NCBI GenBank assembly: GCA_026168455.1
Contig: CM047427.1
Coordinates: 61,519,249 to 61,583,248, forward strand
DNA length: 64,000 bases
Source of the DNA: Theocolax elegans
Lineage: Eukaryota; Arthropoda; Insecta; Hymenoptera; Cerocephalidae
Reading direction: 5' to 3'
The notes beneath the pieces were generated by a model that saw nothing but the letters and a program-made list of their open reading frames with translations, had not been told where the DNA came from and made no database searches. The position numbers were made by a program, and so were the translations under genes. Shown piece after piece: positions 9,504 through 24,500 of this stretch; the first letter of the stretch is position 1, and each line of letters begins with the position of its first letter.

Positions 9504-12500
9504 GTTAGTATACATTTATACCAGTTTGAAAAATTCAATAATAAATTATACATATATGTAGTATTGGAAAATGAATAGTTTGTATGAAATACATAATTGT
9601 GCTATATAGAGACAAAAATTGAGAGAATTTGCGAATAAATGTTGTCCGCGGAATTAATTTTTCACATTAATTAAATTGAATTCTTTTCTTTCGAGTTTTA
9701 TAGAAAACGTAATTCCATACATTTTTTATTACAATTTATACAAAATATTACAAAACAATCTGGTCATTTTTTAATTATTGAAAACTAAAAATCCAGACAA
9801 TTTATCATCAACGAAAAAGTTAAATGACGAAGTTTTTAGTTTAAGTATTCTAATAATTGAACGTTAAAATTAAATATAGGTAAATAAGTTTTCTGGAAAT
9901 TTTCAGAATAGTGATTGCATTTAAATTGCAGTCGACGCTAGGCTTAATAGTTGATACTTGCGCAAGTGTCAACAATTAAGATATAAGTAAGTATTGCCAT
10001 AAACATAACTTATTTTTGAAAGACTGACTCTTAACTCTCCTTGTAAGTAAAAACTGTAATTCTGAAGCATGTATTCTAATGATCTATAACTCTTGTACTT
10101 GCCTCTCAGTTCCATAGGGTAATACCCCACTGGCTGCAATAAATATACAAATCAATTAATCAGTCAATCTTAGAACTAATGTTAGATTTCACAAATTATT
10201 TTGTTTATGTAAAGTTATTTGTCTCTAATAATTTTAAGATGCTTTTGTTGTTACTGTAATTATTAAATGATATATGTATTTAAAAATATTAATATATTAT
10301 AATGTTATTTATGCAAGTATCAACAATTAAGATATTTAAGTAATCAGCTAGTTGCGTGAAAATATTCATGTGATCAATCCTGTGTCTATGATAATAACGT
10401 GATTATTTTTAATAAATTTGGCATATAAAAAGTACGCTTTTTGCATTTATTTAGAAGTAGAGAAAGGAAAAGAAGAAGTAATCATTGATTTTCTTTGAAT
10501 CAACAAACAAGTAGAATTAAATAAAACAACCATCTTGTTTGTATTAATCGAATTTGAATTATTAGCATGCAATATGCTTTCACACGGAAAAACTTTTGGC
10601 ATCCCAAAACCTCCGATATATTGGTCTCAATACGATTCCATCGATCGCACGAATTTATATCCAATTTTAAATGAAGGGGTGTTGAAATTGGAATGCGTGA
10701 GAAACTGAGAACATAATATTCTCGGAGTGTACGTAAGTCGAATTCATATGCGTTGGATTCTAATCCCATCATTCCTAGACTCCGAGACTCTCGGTGTCGC
10801 GGGGATTCGACTGTTGGAGTCGCCAGGCCCCCAACTCTGATATCCCGATTCCACTATATATTAAGAAGAGTACTCACTCGCGTTTGACTTATATTTACTG
10901 CAAAGTTTTATACAACGTGTAACGTTGAATTTCCTTGAGAGGATTCCGTGTACAACGATTACTGATGGCGTACTATCAATTATAATTTGTTATCAATTAT
11001 ATTTTATATTAGCAATTCCGACGGTCAAATGATTCTTAGTTGGTGGGCGCCGGACCGCCGATAGGGTTTTGAGACTTACCAGAGTGTAAAGGTATTCCTG
11101 CTTCGTCACCACGGACAGTGACGATAACCAACGTTGGTCCAATACTCTGAAATGGGGGAGGGAACCGAAAAGATTCGAAGAAAACAGAATACAAATATTT
11201 ATGAAATTATTCAACAATAGTTTTATTATTTAAATTTTAAAATCCGTTATATGTACTTGTTTACAACTTGTATTTATTTTCTCGGCCCAATAGCCCGCTG
11301 GCTACTCACAATTATAATGAAATCAATTGATACGAATGTACATTAATCACACCACGTGTAAACGAGAAAAACTCCTTTATGTATTAAATTTGTTGTATCC
11401 AGTCGAAGGGTGATAGACTTGAATAATTAAAAATACAAAATATGTCACATAACAACACCACGTCTAATTTATTTATAAAGTCACCAGAAATACAAAAAAT
11501 GTTCGTTTAATAACGCTAAAATATAAAAGCAAATCGAGGACCCAGCACGTCCGCTCACCAGTGCATTCGAACGAGAAGTAGTTCCCCCCAAAAAAATGTG
11601 TTTGGTGGCGGTTACAAAAACGCAACGGCGCTCGCATCGTGGCGCTAGTAGTTGCATCGCTACACTACATTTATTTTCTTTTATTTTCGAGCGGAAAGAA
11701 CTCAGCTTCCTGTTTGATATCTAATAAAATTATTAATATTCGAAATTATTTAGATATATATATTTATTTATTAATTTATTTATTTATTTTACATTATCCG
11801 CGAGTTAAATTTGCATAAATTAAAGAAAAAGTAAAACTAAATAACTAAAATTCTCAAGACGCGATATCTCACACATTCTACGATATTCGCGCTTCAATCA
11901 CATAAATTATAAAATGACCATACAGACCACTCACCGCAATTCCGCCAAGAAATATCCTTTCGTGGACCTGTCGATTATGCGTAACAATTTCAAGATAATC
12001 GCAATATTTTTTTCCTCCTCTCCTCAAGAATATCCTTATCTCTCTCTATATGTATGTATCTGTATCTCCAATTCTACTACCTTCGAAAAAAAACCTTTAA
12101 ATATTCTCCCTTGTGATAATGAATAATGAAAAATTATAGCAGTTTCGTCCTCGAAAATCGCTCGAAAAATCCGACCCGGGGCGCTGAAGTTCTTCTTCCT
12201 TGTTTATTTAACCAATCGGTTTATCCCTTTTTCTTAATCAGTTAACCGATCTTCGTTCCGCAGCGCCACCTATTTCGCTCCTCGTCGGTGAATATCGGAT
12301 GGTCCGACGGAATAGAATTGCAAATTCCTATTTCGCATGGTCAAGCGCCTCCACCTATGCAATTTAATATCTCCTTTCTCTCTCTTTCTTACGCGCGTAC
12401 GTATATGCGAGTCATTTCTTAGTTCGTTCGTTCCCCCGCCGGCACGCCTCTCATCCAGCTCGTCTGCTTACGCGCATGGGCAGAGCGCCCTCACGCGTCG

Positions 12501-15500
12501 TCCAAGACTTGCATGATGACAACATGTCTGCCGTATTCGCGCGAGGGAACGTATTGTTTACGCGTAATTATTCGTGAAGTGCGCGGTAATATTCGCAGTG
12601 ACACTTGCTATCAGAGAGCACCGAGGATATTGGGACTCCTGACCGACGTTGTACCTCCCCGGCATCATCGACGACGCCTTCGAGTGTTCGTGTGACAACA
12701 GGTTGGACGAAGACAATCTTCTTTTCATAAGGTAAGTAACACTTAAAACCATAATACAGGCCAATAGTCTTAATAACAACATTTGGATAAACAAGAGAGA
12801 CTAAATCTTTTATCCCTGGTAACGAGGGTAACCCGGACTGAGCTACTGAACGGTTTGTTTACATGCGACCTAACCTCTCCTATCACTCCTAATTATACTT
12901 ATAATATACACATGTCTTTCTTCTTTCCATCCTTTATTTCCTACCTTTACCTTTATACAATTTAATCCTTAAATTAACCATCATTTTATTAACCATATAC
13001 TTCAATATAAACGATATTTTATTTCTTTTTCGGGTACTGAACGAGCCACCATGGTGAGGAGGCAACTAGGATAGAGTTCGCCCCAGGTTGACAAGGGACT
13101 TCCACACCGTACCTCAACACAGCAAGTCCTGCAGAACCTTTGGAAGTCTACAACGCACAAACAAGACAGAAGGTCTTGTTTGTGCCCAGGTAAGCGGTAC
13201 CAGTTTTAGTATGAGGGTATTTAAGATTATTCGTTATCCGCTCTACAAACACATATTAACCCTTTCACTGGCAATGTATCATATATGATCAAAAAAAAAG
13301 TTGTGCCACAACTGGCAATGTATCATATATGGTCAAATTAAATAACTGCTGCATTTTTCAGTCAATGCATTTCAACTTCGGTGTGTAAGAATTTTGGGGT
13401 TTGCTGATTACGAATCTAAGGTCGGAATTAAAAAATTCAAAATGACGCAAACATAATCATCAAAATCAATTCTGCGTCCCCAAAAGCCTTATATTCATAG
13501 TTAATCGTATAATTTCTATAGTTTATTGTCCTACCATTTTTGGCACCTACAGTAAAAAAGGCTGCACCAGTGAAAGGGTTAATCTTTAATATTTCTTTTT
13601 CAGGTTCAAGTATTAGCAACAAGAGAAAAAAAATTAAACTTCCTCTTCTGAATCAATAAGCTTTGAGCATTATACCTAATTGAATTGTTACCGTCCCCTG
13701 TGAGGTTTCTACCTCACAAGCGTATGTATATATTATAATAATAAATAATAATTAATAATTTATAGTTATAAATATATAAATATATATATTCATACATATT
13801 ATATTATAATGTAATCAAACGGTTAATATAGAATAAAACGCCGTGTAAATAATGTCGGAATATATAGTCAACTCGCCGCGCACCAAGAGATGCAAAGATT
13901 GGGGGCCAGGCGATCACTCCAACGGTCGAATCCACGCGACACCGAGAGTCTCGGAGTCGTTGGAATTCGAACACGGCGCTACATAACCCCACTTTGAGAT
14001 CGACGTACATCTGAAATTAATAGAGTCAGTTTTGACGCATACAAATCCTACGTTAATTGGATTTCTGTAGTTTCCAAACTATGGATACTCCAGGCTTCTA
14101 AAAGTTTTTCCGTGTAAGCATGCTAAGACTTGCAAAATAAATTCTGCACGGATATTCGTGCATCGATATACGCATCGATTATCGAACCTATAATAATTTT
14201 GTATTACGGGCCAATGTAGATATACCGCAATAGCACAATATGAGTACATCGTAAATAAAAAGAATATAAACATTGCAGATATTGATGGAACCGTTGAATT
14301 ATCAAATATATAGAGTACCTAAAGAAGGATTGAGAATGGTGTTCGTTCACGCTTTAAATTATTGGTTTCAAGTACCCGATACTATTGTTCAAAGTATCAT
14401 AGAGATAACTGATTTGACCTATCATTTTATGATAATGTAAGTTTCTTCAAATTTTTAATGTTAATTTCCTTCAAGAAAGACAAATGTATAGGTACACGGA
14501 GAGAAAATTTTCATAAAATGTATTTAATTGTATATCAAAATTTTAGTGTCATTATAGTGAAAAAAGTGAAATAAAACGTGTATTCGAAGCACCCTTGTCT
14601 AGGAATAATTACAGTTCATCATAGTTAAATTCTCTTTTTATATACAATTTATAGACAAAAATGATATAACCTCGCATACGCCAGCTTTTTACCTTGAACA
14701 TTTGGATAATGTTTTCTCTCCGTGTATATAATATTGCGTATATGAGAAGGATAGGAACGAGCGAAGAAATAGAAATAAGCCGACAACAGCTCCATTTCTT
14801 TGGCCACCTGATTTCTACTCACAGACAACTGTTGTCGCGGCTGTGTATGTATAACAATAGAAATTGGTAAAAATATAGATATTGGCTAACACGTATCTTT
14901 TTCGTATAACGTTAGTATTTACATTAGTAAATTGTCGATTGTTGAGGGTCAATAATAAATAAATCCAATTTATTTATTTAAGTGCATAACGTTTCGTTCG
15001 CCAAATTTTTAAACCTCAAGTGCTGAGTATTGAATATAATGTTACAGTTTAAGTGATCTTCGTCGAATGAGTATTTATAACAACGTAATTAACTACAAGA
15101 TGTAGCTGTATGAACTAGTTGATGTAATAATGCGTACAATTGGAAGATTATTAGTTTTTCTACTTTTATATAAAATAACCATATTTCTCTAGTAAGAGCC
15201 GTACACTGAAAAAACATTGATAACAATACCATGTCGACAATAGATTATGTACAAGTATTCTAGAGATTTTTACTGTTTTCGCAACTATGTATATTGCTCT
15301 ACAACAAGTTGAATATTAGCGTTATTCGAAAAATGAGTATACGTATAGCAGAAGCGGCAATATACCGCCGGTTGGAATACCCAAAAGTTCGTTCCTATGC
15401 CGAAAGTCGCGCAACGTTATAGCAATAGCAATGACAATGGATGCTTAATTCATAATTTTAAAATCATCATTATGTAGTTCGTTGCTATTACATACTTCTA

Positions 15501-18500
15501 AATATTATAATAATTAATTGTGAAAAAATTAACGCATATTTACAAGGGGAGTACTTGACCTCCGGGAAACGGATCTTATCCTAAGTTTGTTATGTCTTTT
15601 ATAATATAAAAATGTGAAATAAGCCAAATTATCTCTTGCCAATGGCCACTTTTATGGGAGTTATTCGACACCTAATAATAATATCAGTAAAAATTACTTC
15701 CAATTTGATCGCTTACAACTCGGAAACAAATAGAGATAGGCACTCAAACCAAAAACCAGATAAAAGTCAAGTTCAAGTAAATATGGTTTGGAAAAAAAGA
15801 AGCTTAAATTGCTTAATTTGGAGCAAAGTTATGAAGAAAATAAGAAATCGAAGATTATTAGGCCAAAAGAAACAATAAATTTTTCATATTAAGTTTTGGT
15901 TAAAATTTCTTCAATTTCTTATATTCTTCATAACTTTGCTTCAAATTAAGCAATTTCAGCTTTTTTTTTTTAACCATATCTCCTTGAAATCAACTTTTTT
16001 CTGTTTTTTGGTTTGAGTGCCTATCTTTATTCGTTTTCGAATAATAAGCGATCAAATTGGAAGTAATTTTTACTGAGATTATTATTAGATATCGAATAAC
16101 TCCCGTAAAAGTGGCCATTGGCAAATGATAATTTGGCTTTCTTCACATTTTTATATTATAAAAGACATACCAAAGTTAGAAGATTCGTTTCCCGGAGGTC
16201 AAGTACTCCCCTTGTTAGATAATTTTTAATTTATTAGATCTAGTTTAATCAATAATTTCATTCTTCTTTTTTTATCTTGTATAACCTATTTTTATAAAAT
16301 TTGTGTGTGACAAAATGTCAGTTATATTATTTGTTTCAGGGTTGCAAATACTTACTTACTTTTTGAATTACATTCCCATTTAATTAATAGTTATTTTTAT
16401 ACTTGCTAATTAACTTCGGTTTAATTAATAATTATTTTTGTACTAACAAGAAGAGAATCTCAAGTTTAGGAAACAGATCGTGTCCAACTTGTAGGATATG
16501 TTTTTTAATATAAAACTATGTAGAAAGCCAGAGCCGCAGACCCTAACAATCGTTTTTTCAAAAGTAATACGCTATTGAAGCAATATTTCCAAATAATAGA
16601 CTTCACTTTAAATGCTTGTAACTTCTAGCCTATCAAATATTGACATTTAAACTAAAGTTTAAAGAAAAGCTAAGATAATATTGATATAATTGAATATATG
16701 TTGAAATGGAGCAAAGTTATAGCTGAAATAAGAATTTAAAGAATTTTAGCTTAAAAAAATCAATAAAATTTGTACTGCCGAATTTCGTTTAAAATTGCTT
16801 TTAATTCTTAATTCACCTATAACTTTGCTTCATTTTAACGAATTTGAGCGTCTTTTTTTTAAGTTACATCTATTTTATCTTAGCTTTTCATTAAACTTTG
16901 GTTTGAATGTCAATATTTGATAGCGTTTGAAGTGAAGTCTCTATTTTTTTGAAATTTTGCTTTAATAGCGTATTACTTTTGAAAAAACGATTGTTAGGGT
17001 CTGCGGCTCTGGCTATCTACATATTTTTATATTACAAAACATATCCTACAAACTGGGCATGATCCGTTTCCCAAACTTGAGATGCTCTCCTTGTTAGTAA
17101 TTAAACTTTGGTTTAATTAATAATTACATTTGTACGGTTATTGAAAATGAATAGGCGCTGTTGCGTATTTTTATAATATTTCTTTTCTGTCCATATAGAT
17201 AAGTATACTCATCCATGCAAGATTTTATGTCCATTGCCTTATTCTTTTAGTGTACGACAATAGAAATTCAAATTTCGCGCCAAAAATGTAATCGATTATT
17301 CTGTATTTATAGTAAAACTAATTATTTTAAATAAAAAAAAGAGTTGTCCCCCCTAGCTATCATAAAAAGCAATATTTTTGCCAAGAGAGAGTATATCGAC
17401 GACTGAGAGGAACAAAAACCTATCTCGGCAGTCGCTTCGAGAAGAGCCTATCTCGGCGATGGCTTGAAGAAAGACCTATCTCGGCTGCCGCTTCGAGAAA
17501 AGTATATCTCGGAGGTGGCTTGAAGAAAGTCCTATCTCAGCTGCCGCTTCGAGAAGAGCCTATCTCGGCGGTGGCTTGAAGAAAAACCTATCTCAAGTTA
17601 GATTTTTTGTTTTTCAATTTTGTAGTGGTAGCACTGCGCAATTTTAAATTTAAGATCTATTTAAATAATATTTAACGCTAAAATAGAAATCTTTCACAAA
17701 AATTGTAACATTCAGCTGTTTGTGTACAAAAATTACTAAAAATAATTTGTAAATTTATAAAATTTTATAATTTATAAAAGATACATAGATTGATTAGAAT
17801 AAAATAAGTTACACTAATCCAATTTTGTAATTAAATATGTCTTTTACAATATATTATAAAAAAACTTATAGTTTAATTTCTTGTTAATTTATTTTTGTAA
17901 TTTTTTAATTATATGATACAATATTTGAAATAGTTCCCGAGATATCCTTTGGTAAAAGCATATTGTTAAAAATCATAGTACGTGGAGACAAATTGATTAA
18001 ACACTTATGAGGCACAAAATTGGCTAAAAAAATGTTGATAAAAATTTAGAATAATACACTTTGTTTAAAGTAATTACGAAATATTAAATCGGATTACACA
18101 AAAAATTATTAATAAATTAATAATACATTTTTTTTTAACTCCGTGCGCAACATAGTACATTCCCGCACTAGTGCGCAAAATAAACTTTTCCTGCAATAGT
18201 GCTCAAAATTATCAGAGACAAAGTGATTTCAACCCCGTACCACCTTTTCACCCTCGTTTTGCTCGGGCGCAAACATCGGTTCGGGGTGAAATAATTTTTT
18301 CTCTTATAATTGTGAGTGCTGTTGCAGGAAATTTTTATTTTACCCACAATTGCAGCAATGGTACTATCTCGCTCGCTCAAATGTCAGCACAAAATGAAAT
18401 CTTTGCGCAATTCGTTAGGAAAAATAGTATACGATACAAGTGCGCAAAATAGGTGATTCCCACACGAGTCGGATTTGCCGCTCGAGCGAAGCGAGGTAAT

Positions 18501-21500
18501 GTACTATTCCTAAATATAATATATAAGAAACACTTATTTGTTACTTAATGTTATTTTATTTATGCCCGTCGGTACGGAAAATCTAAATTCGACGCGCAAT
18601 TTATTTTTTTCTTCTTGGAAACGATAGCTGAACAAAATCTCAGTTTTAAATATATATATATATATAATAATATTTGTATTTTTAGCAGCTTACAGGGGAT
18701 TAGATGGATACTGAAACAAGTGAAGATACTTTTCTACCACTTCAAGGTAAGTGCACAAATTTTTTTGCAATGATCATGCTAATAGATTCATCATTATAAG
18801 GCAACAAATATACATTTCTATTAATATTTCGGGCACTTTTCCCGGATATTTTGACCATAAGTGATCTTAATGATTTAGACCCACTCTGGAAATTTTTAGG
18901 CAGTTTCTGACTATAAAAAGACATCTTTTAGACAGTATTAGGTTACCAGAGTCCGGAGCAGAATTGCTGATTTTCACTATTTAAGGTTTAAACGGCTTAC
19001 AAGAGTGTGACAGCATACATTTATGTCTTTAAAAGTATTTTTAATGAAAAGTTCGGAAAATTTTACAAAAAAAGTCATACTTATGTTTTTAGTGAAAAAT
19101 GCATCCCCTGGGAGCTACAAATTCATGAAAATGGGCATATAATGCAAAAAAGTGCTAAAATGTCAACTTTGACTCTCTGTAACTTAAAATAATGGCCCAG
19201 AAAAAATCTGAAAAAATTCAGGAGAACTACTGGATACCTCTAAAACATATTCCCACAGTTATAGCAATATTTATTTTTTTCATCATCGATGTCACAGAGA
19301 ACCACCCATATATATATATATATATTAAACCATCTCTTGGACGTTATTTTACTAATAGTAATAATACTGGCAATATTGAAAAACATACCATGATTTTTTC
19401 ACAATTTTTTACAAGCATTTTAAGCCCGCAATTTAAAATCACGCAATGCCATTACTACAAAAGCTGAAAACAAAAAATCTGACTTGAGATAGGTTTTCTT
19501 CAAGCTGTCGCCGAGATAGGCTCTCCTCGAAGCGGCAGCCGACATAGGTCTTTCTTCAAGCCGTCGCCGATATAAATAGGTCGTTCTTCTAGCCGCCGCC
19601 GAGATAGGCTCTTCTCGAAGCGGCAGCCGAGATAGGTTTTTATTCCTCTCAGCCGTCGATATAATATTGTCTCGTTTTTCTGAAAACTTTAACCTACTAA
19701 ACGAAGAGGTTATGTTTTACCATGTTTAGTAGGTCAAAGTTTTCAGAAAAACGAAACAATATTATTTACTCTCACTTGGCAGAAATTTTGCTTTTTATGA
19801 TAGCTAGGGGGCACAACTTTTTTTTTTTAAATAATTAGTTTTACAATAAACACGGAATAATCGATTTCATTTTTAGCGCGAAATTTGAATTTCTAAAGTG
19901 GCTTTGGCGTCCCCTTAAGTACCGATACGTAAAAATAAATATAAGTTACTTTCCTCGTACATAAATAATATGCTAGATTTTGAGCTAATGTAATATTTAA
20001 TTACATTAAATTAAATACTTACAAGGGGAGTATATCACGCACTCCGGGAAACGGATCTTAATTTAACTTTGGGATATCTTTTGTAATGTAAAATCATGAA
20101 GAAAGCTGAGTTATTGCTGTCCAATGGCCACTATTATGATAAGATTGATTAGCTAAATAAGTAAATTGTATCGCGGCGTCATATATGTATTGTTGTTTTT
20201 ATTTATTTATTTATTTTTGCGTAGCTTTAAGTCAAAGAAATTGTGCAATATTGTGTATATATTTTAGTTCTTTCAATTGCGCTATCCATTATTGTTATCA
20301 TTTTATTATATTGTTGTTTTACTTTTATTGTTATTTTATTATTATAATTATGTATGCTAAACATGTATTTTTTTTAAGTGTCTACGGGATTTTATCTATC
20401 TATTACAAAAGTTATACGAAATTTAATAATAATTTCAATAAAAACTGATTCCAATTTAAATGCTTATAATTCTAAAACAAATAAAAGTAGATACTTAAAC
20501 CAAAAACCAGGAGAAAGTTGAGATTAAGTACATGCAATTAAAAGAAATAAGCTTAAATCGGTTAATTTGATGCGAAGATATGGAGAAAATAAGAAATTAA
20601 AAAAATTTAACCTCAAAAAATCAATAAATTTTTTATATTAAATTTTGAATAAAATATCTTTCATTTTTTACTAACCAAATTTTCTGTAAAATAGTGCTGT
20701 AGCCCAAATATCTCATAATAAAAAACTGAATAAATACTGCCGAATTACCTATAGAAAAAAAGTTATAAAGAATGTGAATATATGAATATATCCCTCGATA
20801 ACTAAAACCAACAATAGATCCTCTGCAAAAAGCACAATTTGCAAAATGCCTCCTAGGTGTAATATTACATAGGTTCTTACAAATTTTATTTTAATAGGGT
20901 AAAAGTCCCTATTAATAAACACCTCGAGAAAAGTGTACCTTGTACTAAACAGAGAGAAAGTAATACGAATTAAAAGAAAAGTATATGTATATTAATGATT
21001 AGAAAAATTTTGTTAAATAATTTAGTCTATTTATTGTGTTTACCTTTTATTGTGCAATTGTAATAATTAATGATATATAAGATCTCATAAAATTAAGTAA
21101 AGAAAATGGACACGTACGTACGGACGCGGACATATCCGTCTTATAATATTAAAAATAATTAAATAATCACGTTCCGAAAATACATTTTTTAGTCAGTAGT
21201 TATTTGTCATAGTGCCAGGTACACATTAAGTCTAAAAAAGATAACGTTTATTTATAATTATTTACAGTAGAAGGGGAAATTCATAGAAAAGTTCACATTT
21301 TAGATATAAAATTTTAATATAATGTGGATGTGGGTGTGGATGTAGATATTATAACTTTTTATGTATTTAGTTTGTACCTAGCACCACGACAAACAATCAT
21401 TGACAAAAAATTAATTATCGGTTGTGCAATTGTAATAATTAATGCGGTATATACGATCTTATAAAATTTAGTGAAGAAAATGGACACGTACGTACGTACA

Positions 21501-24500
21501 TACGAACGGAAGCGGACTAGAAGAGTGTTAATTTTAGATATAAAATTTTAATATAATGTGGATTTTCTCCATATCTTTTCTTCAAATTTACCGATTCAAG
21601 CTTCTTTTTTTAAGTCGCATGTACTTGATCTCGACTTTCTTCTGGTTTTTGGTTTAATTATTTACTTTTATTTGTTTTAAAATTATAAGCGATTAAATTG
21701 GAAGTAGTTTTTATTGAAATCTATTTCTATTATTATATTAAAATGCATCCGTTCTCCGGTGTCCGGTGGCCGGTGTTCGGGGTCCGCCGAGCGGTGTCCA
21801 GTGTCCGGTATCCCACAAGTTGCAAGAATTAAGCGTATATGTGGAGTGTGTGATGTAGTAACATCACTGGGCGTCGCCTGTGGAGCCTTGGTAGGTGTAT
21901 GCGCGCACCTCCGGACGCGCACCACTCCGCGGTAGTACCCGGAGTACTATTCCCGCCGGTGGGGATCGCGCACACCCGGGGAAACGGTCGCGAGGCACGT
22001 TGTTTACGTGCCGGCCCGCTCTCAGTTGTCGCCATCTTGAATCGATCTAGATTCAAGCGCGCGCACACTGAACACGCGGTCCGCGCTCGTATCGATACGG
22101 GGATCGCGCGCATATAGTATAGGGAGTTTGGAACGCGGATAGTGGGGGAACATGTGTATAAGAGTACGAAGATAAATGTATATTTGAATTTAGCGCTATT
22201 AACTAGAGAATAATTTAGTGATCTATTGAACCAATCAATAGATGACTTTATTAGAGAATAAGACTTCCGTATGGGTAAATATAACAGCATATTACGTTAT
22301 ATGACTGTAATTACCTTAAATACGGAAAGTCGAAATACTAGTTGGGACAATGATAACTTATGCAAATTAGTTGTCATTTTTATTTATAGTGGGGTAAATA
22401 CGGGTAGCTTTATTACACCTGTGACGGATACGGAAGGGTTGGAGAATTATAATATTGCCGTATCCCTCGCAGGTAACGAGAGAGAGAACAGATAGGGATA
22501 TTAGGAGATTGAGGGAGATGGAAAATCGGGGAAGAAGTTTGGCGTGACTCGGAAAAACGGATCATCGCCATTCTGATTCTACCCACCGAAAAGTACAGTG
22601 TTTTTCAGCATTCTGATTCTATCGATCGCAGATTATTATTAGTATTATTGAGGAGGATTGAAAATAATTAAGGAGGATTGAATATAATTAAGGAGGATTG
22701 AAATAATTAAGGAGGAATTGTAGATTAAGGAGGAAATCAACCAGATAAATACAGTTGTATATATCTATAATATATTTTATCAGATTGTTCTAATTTTTTT
22801 CCAATAATTACTCTATATTTTGGTGAGTTATTTTATTTATTAATGTAATAAGTGATTTATATATCAGTGGGGACAGTGTTAAGTAATTAGTGCGCGTTAT
22901 TAATTAGTCAAATTATTTATTTTACTTATTTAAAAATTAACGTTCTCTCTCTCGTGGTTAGTGGTGCCACGGGATCTATTATTAGATCCCGTAATATAAT
23001 TAGTTATATCTAAATTTTGTTAAGGGTGTTAATATTCGTTACGCGGTTTAATAGTTATCCGGAACTATTATTTTATTCAACGGAACTTCCTCTGGGTGAG
23101 TCCACCGGGTAATCAGGACTAATAAACTAATAATTGTTTTTCTTTTCGATGATGTTGGGAATCCGGATATAATTTTATTTACATAATATTTTTTTTGTGT
23201 TATTTAAATTAAAACCAGCATCACAAGTGAAAGGATTAACGCTGAATACCACAACCAGGCTTCATTTATTTCCAATGAATGATAAATGGAGAAGGGAGGT
23301 AAAGGGGGAGAAGAGGTAAAATTAGTAAAATTCTAAAAATATTTTATAGGGATTCACGGTACAGGTGAATAACAATATGAGAACCATTCTTTGTTATCCC
23401 CTATTTTAATTATGAAAGAAGGAGGAGGGGATAAAAAATATAAGAATTCTAAAAAAACTTTAATGGGGATTTGGGGTTACGGTGAATAACAATATAACAA
23501 CCAGTCTTTTTTTTAGAATTAGAAAAATTCTAAAAATATTTTATAGGGGTTTTCGGTACAAATGAATTACAATATAACAACAATTTTTCTTATCCCCGAT
23601 TGAGAAAACTAATTATTTTTCAGCTACGATGCTGAGATCTGAATTTTATTATAATCACATAGTATATTATTATACATATTATACTATACATTGTTATTCA
23701 ATTACATTTTAAAATTATAAAATTAAAAAAAAATATAAAAATAAATATAAAATTAGTATATTTTCCACCGTGGGAGCGTTAGCAACCGAGGAATTGTTGC
23801 TATTTATTATTAAATTTCTTATAACTTTTGTAATAGTGGCTGTTGGACAGTAATAACTCAGCTTTCTTCATATTTTTACATTACAAAAGATATCCCAAAG
23901 TTAAAATAAGATCCGTTTCCCGGAGTGCATGCACTCCCCTTGTTAGTACTAAAGTAATTATCAATTCAGTCTTAGATTCATTCCTAAATTCAAAAGTAAT
24001 TATTATTTAAAACTAAGTTTAATTAATAATTAAAAAAGTAATTATTAATTAAATCTTACAAGGAGAGTACTTGACCTTCGAGAAACAGATCTTATCGTAA
24101 ATTTGGTATATCTTTTGTAATGTAGAAATATAAAGAAAGCCAAATTATTGCTTGCTAATGAACACTTTTACGACAGTTTTTTTTATTATTATTTTAAAGT
24201 TGCTCTTTTTATGCGCCAAAGTTGGTGCTAATCAGTGACGAAGGTTATACGATTTCAAAGGTCGTCTACTTGGACTCTGCTTTCTTCTGGTTTTTGGTTT
24301 GGGTGCCTATCTCCATTTGTTTTGGAGTTGTAAGCGATCAAAGTGCAAGTAATTATCGTTGAAATTATTATTAGATGTCGAATAACTTTCATAAAAGTTG
24401 TCATTGGCAAGTAATAACTTGTTAAGATAAGATCCGTTTCTCGGAGGTCAAAGTACTCCCCTTCTTTGTTTAATTGCCAAGTACAACGGTAATTAATAAT

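Larger units (their letters stand above)
9504..14278 (+). other. Intron 1 of the GGPPS-like gene
   Basis: 4,775 bp, AT-rich. It contains an inverted pair of about 100-bp segments, a GC-rich promoter-like island and a 319-bp MITE, each listed separately. The rest (9504-10750, 11000-12300, 13600-13850) shows no gene that I can recognise. Confidence 0.6.
17265..19905. mobile_element. 2.6-kb foldback element with minisatellite in both arms
   Basis: The outer arms are reverse complements: GAAATTCAAATTTCGCGC at 17269 is mirrored near 19890, and CCCCCCTAGCTATCATAAAA near 17347 is mirrored as TTTTATGATAGCTAGGGG near 19794. Each arm then carries an array of about 28-30-bp units (17395-17600 and 19490-19660). 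The interior is AT-rich and holds a smaller MITE and a repeat. No transposase is present. Confidence 0.7.
20021..23943. mobile_element. Long-hairpin MITE, ACAAGG family, copy H3, interrupted
   Basis: The left end ACAAGGGGAGTATATCACGC is mirrored at 23943, and the next block CTCCGGGAAACGGATCTTA also matches. Inner arm parts at 20400-20600 and 21560-21730 pair. An insertion at about 20155-20400 splits the left arm and one at about 21735-23815 splits the right arm, so the element is far longer than its relatives. Confidence 0.65.

Noticed and set aside
17395..17602. CRISPR-like array
   Set aside because: The units are contiguous without unique spacers, and the context is a eukaryotic foldback element.
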